The notes under the pieces: model-generated
Seen by the model: only the letters and a program-made list of their open reading frames with translations
The model's database searches: none
Told to the model about the DNA's origin: nothing
Shown here: piece after piece, positions 1 through 9,014 of the stretch
Layout of the letters: each line of letters opens with the position of its first letter
Position numbering within the stretch: position 1 is the stretch's first letter
Origin: an uncultured Oscillibacter sp.
GTDB lineage: Bacteria > Bacillota > Clostridia > Oscillospirales > Oscillospiraceae
Length of the DNA: 34,304 bases
Assembly: GCA_910587875.1 (NCBI GenBank)
Contig: CAJUOD010000016.1
Span: 1 to 34,304 of the forward strand
Direction: 5' to 3'
Program-made: the position numbers and the translations under genes

Positions 1-93
1 CGGCGCAACTGCGCCGGTCCTTACGGGGGCTTGGGGGCGGTAGCCACCAACAAGCAAGCGCCGGTATATACCGGGGCATTGCTTGCCGCTACC
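1..93. repeat. Two palindromic hairpins at the left edge
   Basis: Bases 1-6 (CGGCGC) pair with 11-16 (GCGCCG) around a four-base loop; the stem may continue beyond the window edge. A second, nested palindrome follows: 39-44 (GGTAGC) pairs with 88-93 (GCTACC), 54-59 (GCAAGC) with 81-86 (GCTTGC), and 61-64 with 71-74 (CCGG around TATATA). It lies 3' of the AraC-type gene and could be a terminator-like or mobile-element-end structure. No T-run follows either arm, so a classical terminator is not supported. Confidence 0.5.
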
Positions 94-130
94 TAAACAG
101 TAACAGTGATAAAGCAGTATACCTTTGAAA

Positions 131-1045
131 TCAGTGATTTTCAGCAAAATGCAGTCTGTGTTTTCTAAACTCACCGGGCGTACACCCCTTTAACTCCCGA
201 AATGACTTAGCGAAATAGCTCATCTCCTGGAAACCGCACTCCGCTCCAATGTCTGAAATCTTCCGATTGGTAGACACCAGCAATTCCGCCGCTTTTTGGA
301 TACGCATCTGCTTGATATACTGGATTGGCGTACTGCCAATCATGCTGCGGAAACACCGCAAACACTCGTTTTCGCTGACAGCGGCACTCTCCGCGATTTT
401 GGCCAGCGTCAGCTCCCCATCGTAATGCTCCTGGATATATTGGAGCATAGTTTTAACACGCTCCCCATCCCGCAGAGCTTTCTCTGTGGGCTTTTTTTCC
501 GCTGCGGGGCAGTTCTTCGTCAGGAAAAAAATCAGCCGAGAAAGTTGCTCCCGCACCGCAAACTCAAAACCATCCGCTTCAGATACACAGCATTTCCAAG
601 CGTCTCGAATCGCCTTTGACGCGGCCTTTTCCCACTCCTGTCTGTTGGTAAACTGGACACAGGGCCGGCACGGGTCAGAGAGCAGCGGCTCCAGATACTT
701 CTGCCAGAGAATACTATCCACACTTCCACCCACCAGCCGGGGATGGAATACCACAGACTGCAAATAGCAAGGCTCCGTTCCCGTGCTCCACACCCCATGC
801 AGAGCTCCGGCGTTGATAAAGAAGCCCTCTCCCTGGCTTACCATGTAGTCTGTTCCGTTGACCGCAACACGGGCGCTTCCAGTTTCAACGACCAGAATCT
901 CCAACTCATTATGCCAATGCCACGGCACTTCCGCCTCACTGATGTTGTCGTGATAACAGGCCACAGGGAACAAGGGTGTACCGTGTTCAACCAGTTCCCG
1001 GCCCTGCCGGTCGGTGGAAACCGGCCCGCATACGCTCAAAGCCAT
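131..1045 (-). CDS. AraC-family transcriptional regulator with N-terminal cupin
   Basis: A 304-residue transcription factor. The N-terminal third has the AraC-type cupin sensor signature (PWHWHNELEILVVETG around residues 41-56, then a GEGFFINAGALHGV loop). The C-terminal ~100 residues carry the double helix-turn-helix of AraC/XylS proteins (LTLAKIAESAAVSE, then ISDIGAECGFQEMSYFAKSFRELKG at about 265-290, with PGEFR near the end). The start is set by AGGAGG nine bases upstream of ATG. It is divergent from the MFS-HPr-PHP operon over a 107-base gap with overlapping promoters, so it most likely controls that operon in response to a small ligand, probably a sugar or glycoside. The ligand cannot be read from sequence. 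Family call is firm; target and ligand are inference. Confidence 0.93.
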   Translation of the reverse strand: MALSVCGPVSTDRQGRELVEHGTPLFPVACYHDNISEAEVPWHWHNELEILVVETGSARVAVNGTDYMVSQGEGFFINAGALHGVWSTGTEPCYLQSVVFHPRLVGGSVDSILWQKYLEPLLSDPCRPCVQFTNRQEWEKAASKAIRDAWKCCVSEADGFEFAVREQLSRLIFFLTKNCPAAEKKPTEKALRDGERVKTMLQYIQEHYDGELTLAKIAESAAVSENECLRCFRSMIGSTPIQYIKQMRIQKAAELLVSTNRKISDIGAECGFQEMSYFAKSFRELKGCTPGEFRKHRLHFAENH

Positions 1046-1094
1046 GGCAACTTACCTCCTGGTGATTTTGTTGCATCAACTTGTGGATTTCTTT

Positions 1095-1151
1095 CTAACA
1101 CTTTCGCCTATCCAGTGGTATTATCATATCAGAAACCAAGGAGGAATGCAA
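1095..1151. promoter_or_regulatory. Overlapping divergent promoters between AraC and MFS genes
   Basis: Rightward candidate: CTAACA (1095-1100), 18-base spacer, TATTAT (1119-1124), leading to the MFS gene. Leftward candidate, read on the minus strand: TTGCAT (1146-1151), 17-base spacer, TATGAT (1123-1128), leading to the AraC gene. The two -10 boxes share bases, so polymerase binding at one would exclude the other. Box positions are read directly; activity is inferred. Confidence 0.4.
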
Positions 1152-1152
1152 G

Positions 1153-2316
1153 ATGGTTCACTTACTTCTGGCGGTCATTTATATCTCTTTTATCAGCCTG
1201 GGCTTGCCCGACGCCCTACTGGGCTCGGCATGGCCGTCCATGTACGGCCAGTTCGGCGTTCCCGTCTCCTATGCTGGAATTATCTCCATGATTATTGCGA
1301 TAGGAACAGTGATCTCCAGCCTGCAAAGCGACCGGCTCACCCGGAAGCTGGGGGCCGGAAAGGTGACAGCTATCAGCGTAGGTATGACGGCGGCGGCGAT
1401 CTTCGGTTTCTCCGTTAGCCACTCCTTTTGGATGCTCTGCCTGTGGGCGGTTCCCTATGGCCTGGGGGCGGGCAGCGTGGACGCGGCGCTGAACAACTAT
1501 GTGGCGCTCCACTTCGCCAGCCGCCACATGAGCTGGCTCCACTGTATGTGGGGCGTCGGGGCTTCCATTGGGCCGTACATCATGGGCTACGCCCTCACCG
1601 GCGGAGGCGGTTGGAACATGGGCTACCGCTATATTGCCATGCTGCAAATTGTGCTGACCGTGGTCTTGTTTTTGAGCCTCCCACTCTGGAAAACGTCAAC
1701 GAGGGATGAGACAGAAACGGGAACAGGTCCAGTGTTGTCTTTAGGGCAAATTCTCCGTATCCCCGGGGCGAAAGAGGTCATGGTGACATTCTTCTGCTAC
1801 TGCGCCGTAGAGCAGACCACGGGCCTGTGGGCCAGCAGCTACCTGGTGCTGCAAAAGGGTGTTTCAGCGGAGACAGCGGCCAGCTTTGCCAGTCTATTCT
1901 TTATCGGCATTACGGCTGGCCGGGCTATGAGCGGCTTTCTCACCATAAAGCTGAACGATACCCAGATGATCCGGCTCGGGCAGGGAATCATTGTGGTTGG
2001 GGTTGCCGCTTTCCTTCTGCCGCTGGGGGAGTACGCCGCCCTTGTGGGACTGATTCTCATCGGCCTGGGCTGCGCCCCCATCTACCCCTGCATCATTCAC
2101 TCCACCCCCGACCACTTCGGTGCGGACAAGTCCCAGGCGATCATTGGTGTTCAGATGGCCAGCGCCTATGTGGGAACCTGTTTGATGCCGCCCCTGTTTG
2201 GTCTGATTGCCAACCATATCACGGTGTCCCTGTTCCCCTTCTATCTGCTGATAATTTTGATTTTAATGATCCTCATGCACGAGGCGCTGTTGAAGAACAG
2301 CGGGAAAGGAGTTTAA
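1153..2316 (+). CDS. MFS transporter
   Basis: A 387-residue integral membrane protein of the major facilitator superfamily, the usual length for a 12-helix carrier. Hydrophobic segments run through the whole protein. It opens with a helix followed by LPDALLGSAWPSM, typical of sugar/fucose-permease-like MFS members, and has the loop 2-3 type sequence SDRLTRKLGAGK near residue 58. Start: AAGGAGG six bases before ATG. It is first in a three-gene operon: the next gene starts one base after its stop. Its partner PHP phosphoesterase and divergent AraC regulator suggest uptake or efflux of a regulated small molecule, possibly a (phospho)sugar. Substrate unknown. Confidence 0.9.
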   Translation: MVHLLLAVIYISFISLGLPDALLGSAWPSMYGQFGVPVSYAGIISMIIAIGTVISSLQSDRLTRKLGAGKVTAISVGMTAAAIFGFSVSHSFWMLCLWAVPYGLGAGSVDAALNNYVALHFASRHMSWLHCMWGVGASIGPYIMGYALTGGGGWNMGYRYIAMLQIVLTVVLFLSLPLWKTSTRDETETGTGPVLSLGQILRIPGAKEVMVTFFCYCAVEQTTGLWASSYLVLQKGVSAETAASFASLFFIGITAGRAMSGFLTIKLNDTQMIRLGQGIIVVGVAAFLLPLGEYAALVGLILIGLGCAPIYPCIIHSTPDHFGADKSQAIIGVQMASAYVGTCLMPPLFGLIANHITVSLFPFYLLIILILMILMHEALLKNSGKGV

Positions 2317-2317
2317 T

Positions 2318-2554
2318 ATGCTTACCTTCTTCTTGATTCCTGATATCAAACAGTTCCTGACACTGGTAAACAAAAGCTGCGGCGAGGTCATGCTACATAT
2401 GCCTAACGGCAATAAGCACGATTTGAAGCGCAGTAACGATGCCTATCAAATGCTGGAAACTGTAAAATCCAAGGGAATAGGTGTAAAAATTAGTCTCTCT
2501 GACCGTAGGGATGTCAGCCCTTTCATTCAGTATATGGCGGAGGCGGCGCTATGA
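2318..2554 (+). CDS. Small HPr-like protein
   Basis: A 78-residue protein with its own GGAG ribosome site, between the MFS gene (one-base gap) and the PHP gene (four-base ATGA overlap). The spacing of strands and helices, a segment reading KGIGVKISLSDRRDV, and an amphipathic C-terminal helix resemble the HPr fold of phosphotransferase systems. The N-terminal phosphorylatable histidine region (GxHARP) is absent, so phosphocarrier activity is unlikely. Small HPr-like proteins of this kind occur in Clostridia with vague names. Role unknown; a ligand-sensing or partner-binding role with the PHP enzyme is inference. Confidence 0.6.
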   Translation: MLTFFLIPDIKQFLTLVNKSCGEVMLHMPNGNKHDLKRSNDAYQMLETVKSKGIGVKISLSDRRDVSPFIQYMAEAAL

Positions 2555-3441
2555 CTGACCTGCATATGCACAGCCGGTACAGCGAGGACGGGGAGTTTAC
2601 CCCTGCGGAGCTGGTAGAGCAGTGTTACCGGCAGGGAATCACAACCATGTCCATCACAGACCACAACTGCGCCGGGGCCAACACTGAGGCCCGGACATTG
2701 GCTGAGGTGAAGGGTATTCGGTACATCAGCGGAATTGAGATTGACTGCGTTTACAAAGGGCTGAATTTCCATGTACTCGGATATGGGTTCGATGAACGGA
2801 GCGAAGATTTTGTCCGTGTCGAGGAAAATGTTGAGCGGCAGAGTTTCCTTGCGTCTTTAGAGCGGCTTGAAAAAACACGAACCCTGGGCTTTTGTGTTAC
2901 GCAAAACGAGATGTGGGAGCTGTCCAAGGATTCTTACTGGAAGGGGAGCTGGTCAGGGGAATTGTTTGCGGAGCTGTTGATGGCAAAGCCTGAGTACGCC
3001 GACCACCCGCTGCTCCGTCCCTACCGCCCCGGAGGGGCCAGGAGCGACAATCCCTATGTCAACTTCTATTGGGACTACTACGCCCTGGGAAAGCCCTGCT
3101 ATGTGAAGATGGAATATCCGCCTATGGAGGAAATTATCGGCATTATCCACCGAAACCACGGAAAAGCGGTTCTGGCCCATCCCGGCGTGAACCTGAAGGG
3201 CCATGAGGAATTGCTTGGGAGTATCCTGGATTTGGGCATGGACGGCGTGGAAGCGTTCAGCAGCTACCACACCCCGGGACAGGCGGCAGAGTTTTACCGG
3301 CAGGCGCAGAAGCGGGGCCTGTTTGCCACCTGCGGTAGCGATTACCACGGAAAGACAAAGCCCTCCATCCGCTTGGGCGGATATGGTAAATTGCCATTTG
3401 ATTTTACATTGAAACAATTAAGTTCCTTACTTGACAAATAA
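2551..3441 (+). CDS. PHP-domain metal-dependent phosphoesterase
   Basis: A 296-residue PHP enzyme, the size of the YciV/RNase AM-like group. Metal-binding motifs are visible in order: DLHMHSRYSEDG (residues 3-14), SITDHN (about 34-39), E near residue 64 (SGIEIDC), HVLGYGF (about 74-80), AHPGV (about 209-213) and GSDYHG (about 269-274). Family members hydrolyse phosphoester bonds in nucleotides or RNA ends; the substrate here is not evident. It overlaps the HPr-like gene by four bases, which implies translational coupling. The gene ends with CTT GAC AAA TAA, immediately followed by a strong terminator, and marks the left side of the junction with the mobile-element block. Confidence 0.9.
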   Translation: MTDLHMHSRYSEDGEFTPAELVEQCYRQGITTMSITDHNCAGANTEARTLAEVKGIRYISGIEIDCVYKGLNFHVLGYGFDERSEDFVRVEENVERQSFLASLERLEKTRTLGFCVTQNEMWELSKDSYWKGSWSGELFAELLMAKPEYADHPLLRPYRPGGARSDNPYVNFYWDYYALGKPCYVKMEYPPMEEIIGIIHRNHGKAVLAHPGVNLKGHEELLGSILDLGMDGVEAFSSYHTPGQAAEFYRQAQKRGLFATCGSDYHGKTKPSIRLGGYGKLPFDFTLKQLSSLLDK

Positions 3442-3519
3442 CCTTAAAAAGAAATGCACACTTTGATTACAAAATCATAGTGTGCATTTCTGCGTTTTTT
3501 CTAAAATACCCTTGACAAA
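3430..3519. repeat. Nine-base direct repeats flanking the junction
   Basis: The sequence CTTGACAAA occurs at 3430-3438 (last codons of the PHP gene) and again at 3511-3519, where the CnaB reading frame departs from its repeat pattern. The 72 bases between hold the terminator hairpin. This could be a recombination or integration scar, or a short deletion join. Only one junction is visible, so no target-site duplication can be proven. Confidence 0.45.
3451..3500 (+). terminator. Rho-independent terminator of the PHP operon
   Basis: Perfect 12-base stem GAAATGCACACT (3451-3462) with AGTGTGCATTTC (3479-3490), 16-base loop, followed by GCGTTTTTT. On the opposite strand the hairpin is followed by TTTTTAAGG, so it may also stop leftward transcripts of the truncated adhesin gene, whose last codons lie inside the hairpin. 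Confidence 0.85.
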
Positions 3520-6500
3520 GTTTATCTGACGTGAGCTTGTTCAGCTTTTTGATAACGAGATATCCGGTGGCCTTATTGATGAAGCGGAGGGTCTGCCCGC
3601 CTTCGCCGCCCTTGATCTCAATACTCTTGGGCGTCGAATCCAGCACCACGCCGTCGGGGACCCTGAGCTCCTTGGCGGTAATTGTGACGCCGGGTTCCAG
3701 CTTGGAAATGACAATGCGGCCGTTTTCATCGGTGATGTACTCCCCGTTGTCAGGGCCTACCACCGCTCCGCTGGAGTCGGTGACCAGGAAGGTCACGCCC
3801 TTCAAAGGCTGGTTCCCACTTTCGGTTTCCAGGTACTTTTCGATGGTGAGGGTGGTCTTGGGGATGTTCTCCACGGTCACATTGTTGCCGCCGGAAGTCC
3901 CTCCAGAAGATCCGCCGGAGGTTCCGCCGGAAGTCCCGCCATTCACAGTCCCTGAGCTTCCGCCCGAGCCGGTGAGGGTATTGCTGCCGTTGCGGACGAT
4001 GATGGTTCTGGGCGTGGGATCGAGGACATAATTGGAGGGCACCCTGGATTCAACTACGACTACCGTGGAATTGGGAATGAGGCCCGTCACCGTCACGGTC
4101 CCATCCTGGCCGGTCGTATAGCGGCCCAGGATGTTGCCGTCCCCATCTTTCAAAGTAAATTCGGTGTTGGGCACAGGCTTTCCAGTGACGGCGTCCTTTT
4201 TTGTGAGGGTCAAGGAGCAGAGAGGCTCGTTGTACACCACAAGGGTCTGCGTGTCCGCCGGATTTACCGTGATGGTCTGGATTCTCGTCGCCTCGTCGAT
4301 GACGTGGGTGGGCAGGGTCTTGACCTCCTTGACCACGATGGTGCCCACCACGGGAACCCGAATCTCCCCGTTGGCGTTGGTGGTGTACAGGCCCTTGGAG
4401 GACAGATGCCCGTTGGCGTCGTCCACATATCCGCCCTCGGCATAGGTCAACTCAAACTGAACGCCGGGCAGCGGTTCCTTGCTGATTTTATCCAGTTTTC
4501 TGATTACGAGAGTCCCGGTCTTCTTGTTGTAGAAGCGGAGGATATTGGCGCCTTCATCGCTGATTTTGATGCTTCTGGTGAGGCCGTCCAAGACCACGCC
4601 CTCGGGGACCTTGATCTCCCGCACGTTGATGGTGGAACCGGGCTCCACGCCGGGGATGACCACACGGCCATCGTCCCCGGAGATGAACTCGCCGTTGCTG
4701 TTGCCCACCACAGCGCCGCTGGAATCGGTGACCAGGAAGGTCACGCCCTTCAGGGGCTTGTGGTCGCTGCCCTCCTCTTCGAGGTACTTCTCAATGATGA
4801 GGGTGTTTTTCGGGCTGTTGTAAAAATAGGCGTGCTGCACGTCGTCGGGCCTGATCACGATACTTTGGCTCCGAGTCTCCGGGTCGATGGTGTACCCAGG
4901 GATGGTGGCCTGTTCCGTGATGGTCACGGTGCCCATGATCCCGTTGATGGTAATGGTCCCGTCCGGCCCGGTGTAGTAGATTCCGTTGCTGGAGATTTTG
5001 CCGTTTTCATCGTCCACCACACAGCCGGGGGCATAGGTCACCTTGAACTGGACCCCCGCCAGGGGCGTCTTGCGGTCCAGGCTGCTGTACTTGTGGATGA
5101 TCAAAGAGCCGAGCGGCTGGTTGAACAGCTCGATATTGTACGTGCCGGGGCCCTTGACCTCAATTGTGTGCGGCGTATCGTCCAACAAAAATCCCGGTTT
5201 ACTTTTGACCTCCTGCACGATATAGCTGCCGGGCTCCACGGGAATTTTGATGAAGCCATTTTCGTCCGTTCGGAACTCGCCGTTGGACTCGCCCACCACA
5301 GTGCCGTCCGTCCGGGTGACGCGGATCACCACGTCGCTCAGAGGCTCCTTCGTGGTGGACGACATTTTTTTGATGAGTAAATTTCCGACAGGCTGGTTGT
5401 AAAAATAAACGCTCTGATGGTCGTCCGGGTTGACCTCGATTACCTGGCTCTTTCGATTTTCGTCGATGAGATAGCCCGGAATACTGGAAATTTCAGTAAA
5501 TACCAGCGTTCCCGTTACACCGGAAATGTTGATCTGGCCCTCGGAGTCCGTATAGTAGATTCCGTTGGAGGACAGCTTGCCGCCGATGTTGTCTACCACC
5601 TTTCCGTCGGAGAAGGTGATCTTAAAACCGACGCCCTCCAGGGGAGTCCGGCGGTCCAGACTGCTGAACTTGTAGAGCGTTACAGAGCCTTTGGGCTGGT
5701 TGCGGAACTCCAGGCTCACCGTCTGGCCCGCCCGGATGGTTGCGGTCTGAGGTACATCGTCCAAAATATAATTCGGACGGCAGCGGGTCTCGCGGGCGAC
5801 GATGGTGGTGCCGGGATTGATATTGGAGATCAGAATCGTACCGGCGCTGTCCGTCACAAATTTGCCGTTGGCGTCTCCAATCATGGTCCCGTGGCTGTCG
5901 GTGATGAAAAATTCGCAGTCACTCAAAGGCTCGTGGGTGGAGGCGTCAATTTTCTTGATCAGGAGGGAGCCCTTGGGGCTGTTGCCGAAGTAGAGCTGGA
6001 CCACATCCTGCTCCTTGCCGGAGATATAAGCGGTCTGGGACGCGGTGTCCATGACATGATCCCCGTCGCTGGCCAGCTCCTCTACGGTGTAAGCGCCCGC
6101 CTTCAGACGGTTGATGGTGAAGCTGCCGCCCGGCCCGGTCTTATAGGTGCCGATGACCGTGCCGCCTGTGCCGGAGGTGCCGGACATGTACTTTACCTGG
6201 AAAATAGCCCCCTCAACCGGCTCCCCGGTGACGGAATCATATTTCCAGACCACCAATGCCGAGAGAGGCGTGTTCTGGAAGCGGACGGTCTTGCTCTCAT
6301 TTCCGTGAATCATGATTTTCTGCGTCAGGGGCTCTTTGAGCTGGAATCCGTCGGCGGGCTCCAATTCCGTGATCGTAAACTCACCCGGATACAATCGCTT
6401 GCCCAGTTCGTGGACGCGGATCTCGCCCTTGGAGTCCGTGAACACCTCGCCGTAATCCACGGTGGCGGGGGCCTCCGACGCCTCTCCGTTGCTGGTGTAG

Positions 6501-8986
6501 GTGATATGGAATTTGGCGTGCTCAATGGGTTCCCCGGTGATGCTGTTTTCCTTGAAAACCGTCAGTTCCGGGGCCTTGCGGTTGCGGAAAACGAGGGTTT
6601 TCTCGTCGCCGGGGCCCAGGGTGATGGTCTGGGTCCGGTCCGCGTCCTTGTCCGGGAGGTAGTAGGGCGACGGAACGGATTTCTCCGTCACCTCGAACAC
6701 ACCCGGATCGACCCGGAGGGAAACGGTGCCATCCGGCCCGGTGGTCCAGTCGTCCTGGTAGGTCCCGTCCAGGGCCTTGACGGTCAGGACCGTTTTGGGG
6801 ATGGGCTTCTGGCTGTCCGCGTCAATTTTCTTGAGGGTGAGCAGGGGCTTCTTCAGGTTCTCAAAGAGGACTTCCTTCTCGTCGCCGGGGTTCAGGCTGA
6901 CCACCTGGACCCGGTCCTCCTCGTCCTCGGGCAGACAGAACGGCTCCGGTACGGACCGTTCCGTGATCTTATAGGAGCCGGGGGCAACCCGCAGCTCTGC
7001 CGTCCCATCGGGGCCCGTGGTCACGTCGTGGCGGTAGTCGCTGTCGACGCCCTCGATCAGGAAGTTCGTGTCGGGGACATAGACGGCGGGCATCGTCCCT
7101 TTCTCGACTTTCGAGATTTTGAGCATGGGCTGTTTCATGTTATCAAAAATGAGCTGCTGATCATCGCCAGCCCCCAGCCAGATTACCTGAGTGGGCTCGT
7201 CGCCGACGACCCAAGGGTCCGGCACGGATTTTTCAGACACCTCGTAAGAATCCACGGGAATGCCTGTGAGGACCGCCTTGCCATCCGGGCCGGTGGTCAC
7301 GTCGTTGTGATATCCGTAGTGGATGCCCTTGATCTCAAAATGAGTATCCGGGATGACCTCGCCGGACTGGGAATCCCGTTTCAGGATGGTCAGGTTCGGC
7401 AGCTTCTTGTCCGCCGCGGAGACGGTAATGGTCTCGCCGCCGTTGATATCTGCCTGATCCACATGAACGAGGACGGGCTCGTCCAGCTTGGCGAACGGCG
7501 GCGGTGCGGACACCTCGACGAAGGCAAACAGCCCTTCGGTCACATCTGTCACCGTGATGGAACCGTCCTCTTTAGTGGCTTCGGTGCCAATGATTTGTCC
7601 ATCCCTGACGATGTTGAAGACCGCGCCGGGGAGGGGGTTATTAGAGTCGTCCAGCTTCTTCAGCTGGAGCTTCACCTTGGCGTCGTTTTCAAAAACGAGA
7701 GACACGTCGGTTTTTCCATCCCACACGAAGGTCTGCTTGACCTTGCTCTGGTCGGTGCTCTTGGAGTACCCCTCCGGCGGGGTGACCTCCTCCGCCACAA
7801 AGCTCCCGATGGGCAAAGAATCCCAGGGAATATCAGTGATATAGCCTCCCTCGCCGGTGGTGTAGGTCCCCACGAAGCTGTTATCCACGCCTGTAATCTT
7901 GATCACCGCTCCCGCAAGGCCCTTGGAGGGGTTGTCCGCGTCCACTTTGCGGATGCTGCCTTCGCTGGTAATTTCCGGAGTATCCGTAAAGGTGACGGTT
8001 ACGGTGCTGTTCCCATTTCCGGGAAGAACGACATACTGCGGCCCGGCGTTGTCGATCCGGTAACCGCCCGGCGGAGGTGCGGTTTCCGTTACGGAGTACG
8101 TTCCGGGGTCAAGATGCTCCTGCTTGTAGGTGCCGTCCGCTCCAGTCACGACATCCTTGGAAAAAGAGCCGTTTTCGGACTGGATATGGAATTCCGCTCC
8201 GGCAAGGCCCTTGCTGGGATTGGTGGCGTCCACCTTTTTCACGATCAGGGTGTAGTCATCATCCGTCGTGGTGGTTGGGATCAGCTCGCCCAGAATTACC
8301 TTCTGCACGGAGCTGGCCGGGTGGTTGGAACTGCCGGTGCCGGTGAAGCTGTACAGATAAACCTTGCAGTCGCCCCACAAACTCGTGCCGCCGTCAAGGA
8401 TGAACTGGGTGCGGTCCCGAAAGCTCCTGCCGTCCAGCTCATCGTCGATGCTGGTGTAGTGGGTCCCCTTCAGGGAATTGTAGACGGCCATGAACTCCTC
8501 GGCACAGGCGGTCACAGGATCGCTGATGCTCCCCTGCTGGTAGCGCCAGATACACGCTTGTGTCCATGCGTTCATATACCAGGTGTACTCGGGCCCCCAG
8601 ACGTCGTCCACGCCCATGGCCTGGGCTTCATCCGTGAAGACGCCGGTGGAATGGGCGTAGTAGTACGCCATCATGACTTTCACGGTGGTGTCCGAGATTT
8701 CGGTCTTTTTGCCCCAGGTCTGGCCCTGGAGGGAGGTGCCCATGCCGCCGCCCTTGGTGCCGCAGAAACCCACCGTGATCGCTGAGCCGTTTTCGTAATA
8801 CATCTGATGCAGGGTGCACCTGCCCAGCGCGGCGGACTGGTAGGCAACGCCGGACATGCCGAACTCCTTCAGCTTGATCGTGTCCGCCGCCGCGAGAGCG
8901 GTTGTGGGGAAGAGACCGAGGACGCAGACCAGCGCCAGCAGCAGGGCCGTCAGGCGTGTCCGCAGATGGTGTCGCGTTCTTTCCAT
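3467..8986 (-). CDS. Giant thioester/CnaB-repeat surface adhesin, 3'-truncated
   Basis: 1,839 residues: signal peptide (residues 1-33, cut after LAA), a TQXA-type thioester domain (Cys75 in VGFC; Gln143 in WTQACIW), then from about residue 245 sixteen CnaB/SpaA-like beta-sandwich repeats of roughly 90-100 residues. Most start with a xLxIxK(x)D pattern and end in a PGxY/VxE strand; such repeats usually form Lys-Asn isopeptide bonds. A Gly/Ser/Thr linker separates repeats 15 and 16. Repeat 17 stops after LVIKKLNKLTSD; the frame then reads about 17 unrelated residues and ends inside the terminator of the PHP operon. No LPXTG, membrane helix or basic tail remains, so the protein cannot be anchored by sortase and is probably secreted or non-functional. 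Start: AAGGAG nine bases before ATG. A hairpin terminator lies just upstream. Confidence 0.93.
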   Translation of the reverse strand: MERTRHHLRTRLTALLLALVCVLGLFPTTALAAADTIKLKEFGMSGVAYQSAALGRCTLHQMYYENGSAITVGFCGTKGGGMGTSLQGQTWGKKTEISDTTVKVMMAYYYAHSTGVFTDEAQAMGVDDVWGPEYTWYMNAWTQACIWRYQQGSISDPVTACAEEFMAVYNSLKGTHYTSIDDELDGRSFRDRTQFILDGGTSLWGDCKVYLYSFTGTGSSNHPASSVQKVILGELIPTTTTDDDYTLIVKKVDATNPSKGLAGAEFHIQSENGSFSKDVVTGADGTYKQEHLDPGTYSVTETAPPPGGYRIDNAGPQYVVLPGNGNSTVTVTFTDTPEITSEGSIRKVDADNPSKGLAGAVIKITGVDNSFVGTYTTGEGGYITDIPWDSLPIGSFVAEEVTPPEGYSKSTDQSKVKQTFVWDGKTDVSLVFENDAKVKLQLKKLDDSNNPLPGAVFNIVRDGQIIGTEATKEDGSITVTDVTEGLFAFVEVSAPPPFAKLDEPVLVHVDQADINGGETITVSAADKKLPNLTILKRDSQSGEVIPDTHFEIKGIHYGYHNDVTTGPDGKAVLTGIPVDSYEVSEKSVPDPWVVGDEPTQVIWLGAGDDQQLIFDNMKQPMLKISKVEKGTMPAVYVPDTNFLIEGVDSDYRHDVTTGPDGTAELRVAPGSYKITERSVPEPFCLPEDEEDRVQVVSLNPGDEKEVLFENLKKPLLTLKKIDADSQKPIPKTVLTVKALDGTYQDDWTTGPDGTVSLRVDPGVFEVTEKSVPSPYYLPDKDADRTQTITLGPGDEKTLVFRNRKAPELTVFKENSITGEPIEHAKFHITYTSNGEASEAPATVDYGEVFTDSKGEIRVHELGKRLYPGEFTITELEPADGFQLKEPLTQKIMIHGNESKTVRFQNTPLSALVVWKYDSVTGEPVEGAIFQVKYMSGTSGTGGTVIGTYKTGPGGSFTINRLKAGAYTVEELASDGDHVMDTASQTAYISGKEQDVVQLYFGNSPKGSLLIKKIDASTHEPLSDCEFFITDSHGTMIGDANGKFVTDSAGTILISNINPGTTIVARETRCRPNYILDDVPQTATIRAGQTVSLEFRNQPKGSVTLYKFSSLDRRTPLEGVGFKITFSDGKVVDNIGGKLSSNGIYYTDSEGQINISGVTGTLVFTEISSIPGYLIDENRKSQVIEVNPDDHQSVYFYNQPVGNLLIKKMSSTTKEPLSDVVIRVTRTDGTVVGESNGEFRTDENGFIKIPVEPGSYIVQEVKSKPGFLLDDTPHTIEVKGPGTYNIELFNQPLGSLIIHKYSSLDRKTPLAGVQFKVTYAPGCVVDDENGKISSNGIYYTGPDGTITINGIMGTVTITEQATIPGYTIDPETRSQSIVIRPDDVQHAYFYNSPKNTLIIEKYLEEEGSDHKPLKGVTFLVTDSSGAVVGNSNGEFISGDDGRVVIPGVEPGSTINVREIKVPEGVVLDGLTRSIKISDEGANILRFYNKKTGTLVIRKLDKISKEPLPGVQFELTYAEGGYVDDANGHLSSKGLYTTNANGEIRVPVVGTIVVKEVKTLPTHVIDEATRIQTITVNPADTQTLVVYNEPLCSLTLTKKDAVTGKPVPNTEFTLKDGDGNILGRYTTGQDGTVTVTGLIPNSTVVVVESRVPSNYVLDPTPRTIIVRNGSNTLTGSGGSSGTVNGGTSGGTSGGSSGGTSGGNNVTVENIPKTTLTIEKYLETESGNQPLKGVTFLVTDSSGAVVGPDNGEYITDENGRIVISKLEPGVTITAKELRVPDGVVLDSTPKSIEIKGGEGGQTLRFINKATGYLVIKKLNKLTSDKLCQGYFRKNAEMHTMIL

Positions 8987-9014
8987 AAAAAGAATCTCCT
9001 TTTCAATTTTTCAA

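Noticed and set aside
5417..8785. Very long plus-strand open frame (1,122 codons) opposite the adhesin gene, and another at 4304-5380
   Set aside because: They are antisense shadows of a GC-rich repetitive gene: no ribosome site, Val/Asp/Gly/Arg-rich text and no domain, whereas the minus strand shows a signal peptide and regular CnaB repeats.
3467..8986. Regular repeats that might suggest a CRISPR array
   Set aside because: The periodicity is about 280 bases, in frame, and encodes diverged beta-sandwich domains; there are no short identical repeats with unique spacers.
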